DNA from: CALRWV02 sp943371965
GTDB lineage: Bacteria > Bacteroidota > JABWAT01
Assembly: GCA_943371965.1 (NCBI GenBank)
Contig: CALRWV020000002.1
Span: 248,001-312,000, forward strand
Length of the DNA stretch: 64,000 bases
Direction of reading: 5' to 3'
Shown here: positions 6,090 through 13,639 of the stretch, one piece after another
Numbering within the stretch: position 1 is the first letter of the stretch
Layout: each line of letters begins with the position of its first letter
Notes under the pieces: generated by a model
Seen by the model: only the letters and a program-made list of their open reading frames with translations
Databases searched by the model: none
What the model was told of the DNA's origin: nothing
Program-made: the position numbers and the translations under genes

Positions 6090-7982
6090 TTAATATTTTC
6101 TCTCAATTTTTGAAAGCACAATAAGTCCGACCGGATGAAAAAAGTTGCCTGAAATTTCTACCTTTTCGATCCCCCAGTTCTGGTCGGAAACCAATTCTTT
6201 CCAGTCTTTCATAGTTTTGAATTCTAGGTGTTTTTCCATTTTCCCGCCGCTTCTGATCATATTTGAAAGCTGATCCAGAATAGTTAATACCAAAAGCTGA
6301 AAGCCGGATTTTTTGAGTGACTCCAGAATGATTATTTTTTTGCTGACACGTTTCATTTCCGAAATCAGAATTTCCGGTTTGATGGTGTGATGAAGTACAA
6401 AAATAGCAGATGAACTTTCAAAAGACTGATTTTTAAACGGAAGAATATCAGGTTCCTGAACAACATAATGAACAGTTGAATCATTCCGGAAATTTTGGAT
6501 ATCGGTTCCAACCTTGAATTTTCCGTCATCATCGGAAGAAATGACCAATCCTTCATGAGTTCCAACATCCAGATGTGAGTTTCCGGTAAATGAACTGATT
6601 TTATCCCATTTGTCTTCTGCCCTGTTTTCCATAATCATGGGTAAAAGATGTTGTTTCAGATCGAATGCAAGTAAAATCAGGACGAAAGCATATTCTGCAA
6701 ATCTGAAATGCCAGTACATTTCCGGTGAATATTCTTTTCCATACCAGAACAATGTCAGAAAAGAAAAAATAATCCAGGTAATCAGGCTGAGTGGAATTCT
6801 TTGCGACAAGAACATCAGCAAAACCGGAATAAGAAAGTACCACGGATGTATTGTTGATGAAAAAAGCATGTAAAAAAGAAAAGCATAAAGTGCGAAAGTC
6901 AGTCTGTCTTTCAGCGAGTAAAAATTTTTTGAAACCCAGACAATTGAAAGGAAAATGAAAACGTAAATAACCGAAAGAAACAAACCGATGTGTGCTTTGA
7001 AACTCCACCACTCAAAATAATCTGAAACATTCAGCAATCCTGCATACAAGAAAGAATTGTATTCAAAACTTCTGAAATATAAACTGATGCTCTGTATAAA
7101 ACCTGCAGCAGAAAACCCATCTGTAAATGGCGTCCATGAAATTAATGTTGCCAAAAGAAAGCCGGAGAAAAAAGAAAAAGTTCGTGCTGAAAGCAGTTTT
7201 TCATCCCGTTCAAAAAGAATAAAAGGAAGCAGAAGCAAAGGATTCAATTTGCACCAGACAGCAAGTGCAAACAAGGTTCCTGAAAGCGAGAAAAATCTTT
7301 TTTCGTAAGCGAGAAATGTCAGCAGCAGCAAAAAAATGGCAATAAATTCTGTATGGATTTCAAGCACACCTTCAAGCAGAAAAACCGGACACATCATGAA
7401 TGCAATGACCCATGCAAAATTTATTTTTTTGTCCTGAATTCTGAGCCACAGCAAATACAAAAATCCGCATATAAAAAAGAGGATTGAATAAATAGACTGA
7501 AATCTGACAACAAATTCTTCAACCGATTTCAGCATTGATGGAATGTAAAAGACTAACTGGAAAAAATATTGTGTGGTTGGCGGATAAATTGAAAAGTAAT
7601 TTTTCGAATTAAGGAATTCATAGAGGTCGGCCATATCTGCAAAGTAAGTTACCGCCGTAGCAGGATTTGCATTGAACGGATTTACACCTCTTGCATAAAG
7701 CATGGTATCCCAAAAGTAACGGAAAAAATCATTTGAATAGGACGGAAAATAAACCTGACGGATAAGGGTGAGACCTACGATAACCAGAATCAGCAGCCAA
7801 GGAAGCCATTTTTGAGTAGAAAGTTTTAGTTCTTCACTCTCAAGTTTATGAAGTCCCACAAAATATAAAAGCGCAGATACTGCAATTAAAGTTGCCTGAA
7901 ATGAATTCTCAGAAGGAAGGAAAAAAAGTGCAACAGTCAGTAAAAGAAAACCGGTAGAAAAAAAACGGAGTGAAAGTGTCAT
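6090..7982 (-). CDS. Glycosyltransferase-87-like integral membrane protein fused to a SAM methyltransferase domain
   Basis: A 630-residue fusion. Residues 1 to about 455 form a polytopic membrane protein with many hydrophobic segments and the GT-C style loop S-N-D-F-F-R-Y-F-W-D-T-M-L-Y-A-R-G-V-N-P-F near residue 82, where the acidic catalytic residue of polyprenyl-phosphate-sugar mannosyltransferases sits. The pattern Y-P-P-T-T-Q-Y-F-F follows. Residues about 470-630 form a soluble class I methyltransferase (HLDVGTHEG, then D-I-L-P-F-K-N-Q-S-F-E and V-L-H-H-T), probably acting on a glycolipid or polyprenyl product. Its ATG shares one base with the stop of the upstream kinase gene. A frameless boundary rules out a simple overlap of two genes; this is one reading frame. 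Confidence 0.8.
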   Translation of the reverse strand: MTLSLRFFSTGFLLLTVALFFLPSENSFQATLIAVSALLYFVGLHKLESEELKLSTQKWLPWLLILVIVGLTLIRQVYFPSYSNDFFRYFWDTMLYARGVNPFNANPATAVTYFADMADLYEFLNSKNYFSIYPPTTQYFFQLVFYIPSMLKSVEEFVVRFQSIYSILFFICGFLYLLWLRIQDKKINFAWVIAFMMCPVFLLEGVLEIHTEFIAIFLLLLTFLAYEKRFFSLSGTLFALAVWCKLNPLLLLPFILFERDEKLLSARTFSFFSGFLLATLISWTPFTDGFSAAGFIQSISLYFRSFEYNSFLYAGLLNVSDYFEWWSFKAHIGLFLSVIYVFIFLSIVWVSKNFYSLKDRLTFALYAFLFYMLFSSTIHPWYFLIPVLLMFLSQRIPLSLITWIIFSFLTLFWYGKEYSPEMYWHFRFAEYAFVLILLAFDLKQHLLPMIMENRAEDKWDKISSFTGNSHLDVGTHEGLVISSDDDGKFKVGTDIQNFRNDSTVHYVVQEPDILPFKNQSFESSSAIFVLHHTIKPEILISEMKRVSKKIIILESLKKSGFQLLVLTILDQLSNMIRSGGKMEKHLEFKTMKDWKELVSDQNWGIEKVEISGNFFHPVGLIVLSKIERKY

Positions 7983-8383
7983 TATTTGGAAATATCAAAT
8001 GTCAATGTAACGGTTGTTCCCTGAGGTGAGAACTGGTAATCAACCGTTTTCATGATTTCCTTCATTAAAAAAACGCCTCTGCCACTTGTTTTAAGAAGAT
8101 TTTCAGGAGCCAGTGGATCCGGAACTTTTGCTGGATCAAATCCCTTTCCCTGATCCCTGATTGCAACTACCAGCTCATTACCCTTTACTGATGACTGAAT
8201 GTATACATTTTTTTGGGGGTCAGACTGGTTTCCATGAAGCATTGCATTGTTGGCAGCTTCGGTAATGGCAATCATAAGACCATTCACAGAATCATCACTG
8301 ATGTTATTATCCTCGCAGAGAGTAATAATAAAATCCTCAACAACATGAATGTTTTTCGGATCGGATGCAAAAGTAAGTTCCAT
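7982..8383 (-). CDS. RsbW-like anti-sigma / serine kinase ATP-binding protein
   Basis: A 133-residue HATPase_c_2 protein with N box E-A-A-N-N-A-M-L-H-G-N (about 50-60), G1 box D-Q-G-K-G-F-D-P and G2 box G-R-G-V-F-L-M-K-E-I-M. These are the ATP-binding motifs of RsbW/SpoIIAB switch kinases, which bind a sigma factor or phosphorylate an anti-sigma antagonist with a STAS domain. No STAS partner or PP2C phosphatase lies beside it. Its stop overlaps the start of the glycosyltransferase fusion by one base, so the pair is co-expressed. The cytoplasmic role is probably a stress or envelope switch, but the partner is not in the window. Confidence 0.88.
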   Translation of the reverse strand: MELTFASDPKNIHVVEDFIITLCEDNNISDDSVNGLMIAITEAANNAMLHGNQSDPQKNVYIQSSVKGNELVVAIRDQGKGFDPAKVPDPLAPENLLKTSGRGVFLMKEIMKTVDYQFSPQGTTVTLTFDISK

Positions 8384-8448
8384 GTGACTCTCAATTTTTC
8401 ATTGAATCAGAATTTTGTTGCATGAAAATAATTTGTTTTTGCTTTACT

Positions 8449-10278
8449 TCAAAAGATTATCTGATAAGAAAACAAAACTGAAGGAAGGAATTCAGCCTTC
8501 CTTTCACCAATTGACTGAAATTGAAGCCATAAATCTGCTGTCAATTGATTCTCGTCACGTTGGGAACTGTATTTGAGAACTGGACCATATTGCCTGATTT
8601 TCTGAATCAGTGTCCAACTTTTCTGATTATAAAAAAACTGATCCTGATTGATAAACCGAATAGATGTCATCATTTTTTTCGCTAATAGAAACAAGCCGTA
8701 CTCAACCGAATAAAGTGAAAATGTTTTAACAGGAAGTTCTGAAAATGATTTTGCAAAAAATTTCCCTTGAAGATTTTCCGACGATTTCAGTTTTAAAAAC
8801 TGGGAAAAACCAAATTGATTGAAATTCAGTGAATCTTCAACCATAATTGACCGGAAAGTAAAGCTTTTTCGGACTGCGAAACGATCATCAAAATCATAAA
8901 CTCTGATTTGTGATGTCAGAGAAGCTGAAAGTTTGTTGGTTGTCAGCAAAGTTGGTTGAAACTGCCAAATCTGTCCGATCCGCAAATAATGATTTCTGAA
9001 ATTGTCACCTGAATTTACACGGTCAATGAAAACCTGATGCAAATGCTGGTATTCAATCAGATATTCAAGATAGCCTGTTTTTGAAGTTGTCCATCTGAGG
9101 TTTTGCTTAAGCCCAAGTAAACCCATATCGCGGTCATCAATTCCGTCATTGTTCGGATTATAAAAATGATCAACCTGAACGTTTCCAGAAGTTGCACTTC
9201 TGAAGTTTTCAGTTTCATATTCAACCGATGGTTTCAGATTAAAGGAATTTGAATTGTTGTTCCGCTTTTTGAGTTTGTTGTTTTGGATATCAAAATTATC
9301 TCCTGTCAATCCGGATGTTTCGGTAACTTTATAAGTTTCATCGTCACTGATCAGATTGCTTTCAAGTCTTAAATTCAGATTGCTGAAATGAGCAGAAATT
9401 TCTGCCCTGTTTTCTGATGAGAGGGATTGGGTTTGTGTATTGGGAGCATTTTGGTTTGCAAGATCTGAAAAGCGGCTGATCAGCCTGTTTTCAACGTTCA
9501 ACTGATAACGGAATGTGAAAATATCTGAAATCGGATAAATGAAATTCCCGCTGATTCTGTCGTTGGATTCATACCGGTAATTGAGTTTTATATCAGAAGA
9601 AGAACCTGATGCAAGATAATCACGTTTCAAATTGTATTTCTGATATTGAAGTGAAAAATGATCGGTTTCAGGAACGGAAAAATTCACCTGAAAATTACTT
9701 TTTCCGAAATACCGGTTATCGGTTTTCCCTTCATAAAAATTAGCGCTGAGTTCCGTGTTCAGAACCTCAACAAAAGCAAAATTGGATTCATTTTCAAACT
9801 CAATTGCACGTCCGGTTTGCTGAATATCCAGCTGCTCAGTTGTCCAAGTTCCAATACCGATTTTTGAGCTGGAAAAATCATTCCGGTAATGCAATCCTGA
9901 AATTCCGTTCCAGTCAAAATTCCGTGTTTTGGTTTGCTGGTCAAGAAAAACGGAAAGTGTTGTCAGTTGTCCATAAACAGAAAGCGAATCAAAAACCTGT
10001 TTTTCGCCTGAAATTTCAAAATTCAATTCGTCCCTGATTTGCATCTGATTCAATTTCTGAACAGTAGAATTGAGTGTCAGATTATACTGGAAATTTTTTG
10101 TGGAATACTGCGATCCGAAATCCCATTTGGATGTATTCAGGAATTGCTGATAAGTATGGGAAACGCTTTGGGGGAATAGGGAACAAGGAAGAAGGAGGAA
10201 GGAGGAAATGAGTAATGGGAATTTGAGAGCTTTTAAAGTTCCTGGTTTGCTGAAAATATTTGTTGGTTTTCCATGCAA
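8449..10278 (-). CDS. Predicted outer-membrane beta-barrel protein of unknown function
   Basis: A 609-residue protein with a signal peptide (K-F-P-L-L-I-S-S-F-L-L-L-P-C) and many alternating, aromatic-rich strands separated by Asn/Asp/Ser turns. The last residues S-Y-Q-I-I-F end in Phe, as expected for BAM-inserted barrels. No plug domain, TonB box or enzyme motif is visible. The start is a TTG at 10278 (next to a mismatched ATG in another frame), so the N-terminus is uncertain. The signal-peptide codons lie in a TCCTCCTTC-type repeat tract. No gene directly upstream shows an obvious operon link. Confidence 0.7.
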   Translation of the reverse strand: MHGKPTNIFSKPGTLKALKFPLLISSFLLLPCSLFPQSVSHTYQQFLNTSKWDFGSQYSTKNFQYNLTLNSTVQKLNQMQIRDELNFEISGEKQVFDSLSVYGQLTTLSVFLDQQTKTRNFDWNGISGLHYRNDFSSSKIGIGTWTTEQLDIQQTGRAIEFENESNFAFVEVLNTELSANFYEGKTDNRYFGKSNFQVNFSVPETDHFSLQYQKYNLKRDYLASGSSSDIKLNYRYESNDRISGNFIYPISDIFTFRYQLNVENRLISRFSDLANQNAPNTQTQSLSSENRAEISAHFSNLNLRLESNLISDDETYKVTETSGLTGDNFDIQNNKLKKRNNNSNSFNLKPSVEYETENFRSATSGNVQVDHFYNPNNDGIDDRDMGLLGLKQNLRWTTSKTGYLEYLIEYQHLHQVFIDRVNSGDNFRNHYLRIGQIWQFQPTLLTTNKLSASLTSQIRVYDFDDRFAVRKSFTFRSIMVEDSLNFNQFGFSQFLKLKSSENLQGKFFAKSFSELPVKTFSLYSVEYGLFLLAKKMMTSIRFINQDQFFYNQKSWTLIQKIRQYGPVLKYSSQRDENQLTADLWLQFQSIGERKAEFLPSVLFSYQIIF

Positions 10279-10349
10279 GTCTTTGGTCTTTACAGATTGT
10301 CATTACGTGATTCGGCAGCCATCCGTCAATTGAAAGATTTTCAAGCATA

Positions 10350-10500
10350 GGTGAGAAGTGAAATTGTTTTTTACTAGCAACTAGCCATTCACCACTAGCA
10401 TTTTCACTTTCTATTCACTACTCACTATTCCCTTTTCCCCATTCATAAAAATCGGAGAATCTCAGCGTCAAAATTTTCTTCTGCATTCTGCCTACTGTCT
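10350..10500. repeat. Boilerplate intergenic repeat (ACTAGCAACTAGCC / CACTACTCACTATTCCC)
   Basis: The gap consists largely of short quasi-repeats: ACTAGCAACTAGCCATTCAC near 10373 and CTATTCACTACTCACTATTC near 10411. These look like the language-like spacer sequences scattered over this genome. No open frame or promoter was found. Confidence 0.5.
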
Positions 10501-11412
10501 TCATTCTTCCTTAAAACTTTCCATCATGGCTGACTGGAGAAGCTTATTGAAACCAGTTGCTTTTTGGGAATCAAGCGTCCCTTTTCTGATTGCGACCCTA
10601 ACAGTTTCAAGTGCGAGTGCACAGTAAATCGGAAGCAGATGCGGAAGCTGATATTTCAGTTCCTGAATGTGTTTTTCAACGGTTGGAATATCACCGCGTG
10701 AGATGGGGCCCGTGAGAGAACTTTCCAGTGAATTTTTATCCATATTGTTCATGGTTCCGTAAACAAGAGGTGAAAGCATTTCAAATGTATCTTCACGCGA
10801 AAGTCCGCAACTTGAAAGAGCTTCTCCGGCAAGATTCATCAGCGTCACCTGATAATTACTTGCCATCACACATGCAATGTGGTAAATCGGTTTTGCGGAT
10901 TGCGAAATGTGAACCGGTGTTCCGTTCATATATTTTACAATTTTCTTTGCAAGGTCAAAGGTTTCCGCATTGGCTTCAACCCCCCAAAAAATCTGATGGA
11001 AACGTGTTGTGGCTTCTTTTTTGGTTGGAAAAGTTTGAATCGGGTGAATGGAAGCAATCTGTGCACCCAAATGGGAAAGCGGTGACAGAATTTCTGATGT
11101 CAGAGCACCGGAACAGTGAACAACCAGAACATTTTCCCAATCAAAAAATAAAACCTGAGTCAGTTTTTTTACAATTGCAGGAATATCAGAATCGGGAACA
11201 GTAATAAAAATCAGATTCGATTCGCGGTGAAGCTGATCGATCTTGCTTCCATAAGTAACAGCCAGTGTTTCAAATGAAATTTTTTCAAGATCAGCCTGAT
11301 TTTTTGAAATAATGCTTAACGGCGAATTCCCTTTTTGATGGAAATATCTTGCCAATGTGCATCCCAGATTTCCTGCACCTATAATCGAGATTTTCAGATT
11401 TTTTACATTCAT
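10501..11412 (-). CDS. Rossmann-fold / DUF2520 protein (putative NADP-dependent oxidoreductase)
   Basis: A 303-residue protein with an N-terminal NAD(P)-binding fold: I-S-I-I-G-A-G-N-L-G-C-T-L-A-R near residue 10. Then come the P-D-S-D-I-P-A loop, the S-G-A-L motif and S-I-H-P-I-Q-T-F-P near 130, which are typical of the Rossmann-like plus DUF2520 family. The C-terminal DUF2520 half is all-helical and includes A-S-N-Y-Q-V-T-L. The family is related to ketopantoate reductase and F420-NADP oxidoreductase folds; its substrate is unknown. It lies 35 bases downstream of the Memo-family gene and is probably in the same transcript. Confidence 0.85.
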   Translation of the reverse strand: MNVKNLKISIIGAGNLGCTLARYFHQKGNSPLSIISKNQADLEKISFETLAVTYGSKIDQLHRESNLIFITVPDSDIPAIVKKLTQVLFFDWENVLVVHCSGALTSEILSPLSHLGAQIASIHPIQTFPTKKEATTRFHQIFWGVEANAETFDLAKKIVKYMNGTPVHISQSAKPIYHIACVMASNYQVTLMNLAGEALSSCGLSREDTFEMLSPLVYGTMNNMDKNSLESSLTGPISRGDIPTVEKHIQELKYQLPHLLPIYCALALETVRVAIRKGTLDSQKATGFNKLLQSAMMESFKEE

Positions 11413-11447
11413 AAAGTATAGACTGATTTATTTTTCTTTTCCCGGTT

Positions 11448-12284
11448 TTACCTTGAAAAAGCCATTGAATAATAACTTACCGTACTTTCAGAACCGGAAC
11501 GGATTTCCTTTACCGATTTTGTTTCAAATACCGTCATTTCTTTCATTCCCAGATTTTTTGCGACCTGTTTTCCGACATAAAGAGAACCGAAAGAACCCGC
11601 TTTGAAATTATCTCTCCACTTGCGGACAAAAAACTTTTCCATTGTTTTGGTTTGAAGAGCTTCCATCATTTCATCATTGTATTTTTCAACTGATTTTGGA
11701 GTCGTTTTCCCTTCAAAAACCAAATCGGAACACGCTACAACCAGAATATTTCTCTGGGTCAAAACTTCTGACAATGCTTTATCCAATTCCTGACACAGTT
11801 CAATTGACTGATTTCCCATAACAAGCGGAATAATTTTAAATCCCGGTTCAAGAACAGTTTGAAGCCACGGAATCTGAAGTTCAATAAAAGTATCTTCTGA
11901 AGCATGTCCTTTTTCACTCACATAAATATCATCGTCTTCGTCAGCCAATTCATCACGAAGCATCACATCAACTTTCACTGATCCCAATGGAGAACTGTAT
12001 TCTTCGCCGCTGAAAATTGAAAAGTAGTTGAAAAACTCTGAGTTTGAGTAAGCCAGAATAACGACAACATCAAATTTCTTCCCTTTGATGCTGTTGTAAG
12101 CTTTCGCATAAAGTGATCCAACCTGATCGTAATTTCCCTGAGGAACTACAATGGTTTTTGGATCACGGACAGCCTTTACCGGATTTTCGGCCAGTAATCC
12201 GGCAATCTTTGCTTTAAGTTCTGTTGCTGTTTTCGGATATAAAACCCCGGCAGCAACCGGTTTTCTGTTGGTCATCTGACGCAT
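11448..12284 (-). CDS. Memo / AmmeMemoRadiSam-B family protein with degraded metal site
   Basis: A 278-residue protein with the Memo layout: R-K-P-V-A-A-G-V-L-Y-P start, a central I-E-L-Q-I-P-W-L-Q block and G-S-F-G-S-L-Y-V-G near the end. Family members normally bind metal with histidines in a P-H-A-G-Y motif, a G-x-S-H motif and an E-H-S-I-E block. Here the corresponding positions read V-P-Q-G-N-Y, L-A-Y-S-N-S and E-D-T-F-I-E-L-Q, so the histidines appear to be lost. The protein may keep the fold but not the metal chemistry. It starts at the ATG at 12284 and precedes the DUF2520 gene. I infer the alignment by eye. Confidence 0.8.
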   Translation of the reverse strand: MRQMTNRKPVAAGVLYPKTATELKAKIAGLLAENPVKAVRDPKTIVVPQGNYDQVGSLYAKAYNSIKGKKFDVVVILAYSNSEFFNYFSIFSGEEYSSPLGSVKVDVMLRDELADEDDDIYVSEKGHASEDTFIELQIPWLQTVLEPGFKIIPLVMGNQSIELCQELDKALSEVLTQRNILVVACSDLVFEGKTTPKSVEKYNDEMMEALQTKTMEKFFVRKWRDNFKAGSFGSLYVGKQVAKNLGMKEMTVFETKSVKEIRSGSESTVSYYSMAFSR

Positions 12285-12608
12285 GGTGCACCTTCATTAT
12301 CTTCTGGTTTTTAAAGTAGTTTGGTCGTTTAAAACTAAGTTTAACAAAAATAGGTAATCGGAACAAGATTCGATAACAGGAAATTGAAGGGCCAGGTTAA
12401 TCATTTCATAGATTTGGACTCCAAAAGACTGTTTTCGGATTACATAATTCAGAAGACAGAATGACTTTTGGAATTTCAAAGACAATAATCCATGTTTCTG
12501 GCTGTTTAATTTGGAATTTATAATCCTTCTTTCACAATTTTCTTGAATCTGTACTTTTTTATCAAGATTGTTTTTTATACTTTTGAATCAAATTAAGTGG
12601 AGAGTAGA
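12285..12608. other. Intergenic gap without a supported gene
   Basis: About 320 bases lie between the divergent Memo-family and Nfu genes. A 62-codon minus-strand frame (12297-12485) is present but its composition and lack of a ribosome site argue against a gene. TACTTTTG at 12578-12585 fits the TAnnTTTG -7 element of Bacteroidota promoters for nfu, but I see no good matching -33 element. Confidence 0.4.
12600..12604 (+). promoter_or_regulatory. Ribosome binding site deciding the nfu start
   Basis: GGAGAG lies just upstream of the ATG at 12609, with the expected spacing. This selects the ATG over an in-frame GTG at 12597 that would place the site inside the gene. A recognisable Shine-Dalgarno site is uncommon in this window. 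Confidence 0.6.
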
Positions 12609-13160
12609 ATGAAAGTTAAAGTTGTTGATATTGAATCAACTCCCAACCCGGATGCATTGAAATTTTGCGTTGATACTAAACTGATTGAAAAAGGAACCCG
12701 TTCCTTTGCAAACATGGAAGCTGCAAAAAAAGATTTGATTGCTGATGCCTTGTTTAAGTTGAGACATACTGAAACTGTTTTTTACATGGATCAGTTCATC
12801 ACCGTTTCAAAAAATCCGGATGCCAGTTGGTCGATGATCATGGATGATATCAAATCAACAATCGAATCATTGGATTTGTCTGACTTGAATAAATCAGTTG
12901 CTGAAGAGGTTTCTTCCCCTTTGCTTTCTGAAAACGAATTGCTTCCAAAAATAGAAGATGTTCTAAAAACCCGCGTTCTCCCTTATCTGGCAAACGATGG
13001 CGGTTCTCTTTCTATTCTCGGAATGGAAGGCCATCAGCTGAAAATCCGTTATCAGGGTGCCTGTGGTTCGTGCCCAAGTTCAACTTCCGGAACTTTGAAT
13101 GCTATTCAGGCTATGTTGAAACACACGATTGATCAGCGAATTACTGTTGTAGCAGGTTAA
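12609..13160 (+). CDS. nfu: NifU-like iron-sulfur scaffold protein (Nfu)
   Basis: A 183-residue protein. Residues about 1-85 form the Nfu N-terminal domain (S-T-P-N-P-D-A-L-K-F near residue 8), and residues about 105-183 form the NifU C-terminal domain with P-Y-L-A-N-D-G-G-S-L-S and the cluster-binding C-G-S-C in G-A-C-G-S-C-P-S-S-T. Nfu carries a 4Fe-4S cluster on two CxxC motifs of a dimer and passes it to apoproteins in the cytoplasm. The domain order is the one found in eukaryotic-mitochondrial and many bacterial Nfu proteins. No other Fe-S biogenesis gene is adjacent. Confidence 0.92.
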   Translation: MKVKVVDIESTPNPDALKFCVDTKLIEKGTRSFANMEAAKKDLIADALFKLRHTETVFYMDQFITVSKNPDASWSMIMDDIKSTIESLDLSDLNKSVAEEVSSPLLSENELLPKIEDVLKTRVLPYLANDGGSLSILGMEGHQLKIRYQGACGSCPSSTSGTLNAIQAMLKHTIDQRITVVAG

Positions 13161-13163
13161 AAC

Positions 13164-13405
13164 TTGAGTCCAACAATTTACCGCTTTCAGAAATACCGGT
13201 TTTACTTTTTTTCAAAGGGAAAGAACAACGGAAACATGTTCATGTTACTTGTTCTGAAGGTGAAGCGAAATTTTGGCTTGAACCTGAAATTTTCCTTGCA
13301 GATAATTCAGGACTTTCAGAAAAAGATATTAAATTGCTTGAAAAGATTGTAAAAGAAAAGCAAAAGGATTTTATTGATGAGTGGGATACTCACTTTAGAA
13401 GTTGA
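13164..13405 (+). pseudogene. DUF4160-family gene split by a frameshift
   Basis: A DUF4160 reading starts at TTG 13164 (S-P-T-I-Y-R-F-Q-K-Y-R-F-Y-F-F-S-K-G) and continues in the +1 frame as E-Q-R-K-H-V-H-V-T-C, then G-E-A-K-F-W-L-E-P-E-I-F-L-A-D-N and ends at TGA 13403-13405 (D-E-W-D-T-H-F-R-S). A single extra base near 13220 (AAAGGGAAAGAAC) separates the halves. The family matches the H-x-H-V and K-F-W-L-E-P pattern on both sides. It overlaps the downstream DUF2442 gene, its usual partner. It is either a recent pseudogene or a base error in a homopolymer-rich site. Confidence 0.75.
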
Positions 13406-13625
13406 AGTTACAAACATTTCAAAATTTGGATTTTGGCTGTTGGTTAACAATGAAGAACTTTTTGTTTCCTTTGAATTATTTCCCTGGTTCAGAAATGCGT
13501 CTGTTGATAAAATCTTCAATGTTCAGGTTTTGCACGAAACTCATTTTTACTGGCCTGATCTTGATATTGATCTTTCTTACAATTCCTTGAAATCTCCTGA
13601 ACAATTCCCTCTCGTTTATAGATAA
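13377..13625 (+). CDS. DUF2442 family protein
   Basis: An 82-residue protein with the pattern V-T-N-I-S-K-F-G-F-W-L-L-V-N-N-E-E-L-F, then F-P-W-F and W-P-D-L-D-I-D-L-S...P-E-Q-F-P-L-V, which is the DUF2442 signature. It starts at ATG 13377 inside the end of the DUF4160 gene; the track start is a TTG one codon earlier. DUF4160/DUF2442 pairs are common neighbours and have been suggested to be toxin-antitoxin-like modules, but the function is not established. Here the partner is frameshifted, while DUF2442 itself is intact. M3 peptidase follows after 14 bases. Confidence 0.8.
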   Translation: MSGILTLEVEVTNISKFGFWLLVNNEELFVSFELFPWFRNASVDKIFNVQVLHETHFYWPDLDIDLSYNSLKSPEQFPLVYR

Positions 13626-13639
13626 TTTAATTTCAAAAT

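Noticed and set aside
12297..12485. Minus-strand 62-codon frame in the Memo-Nfu gap
   Set aside because: No ribosome site, no motif, and its composition matches non-coding AT-rich DNA.
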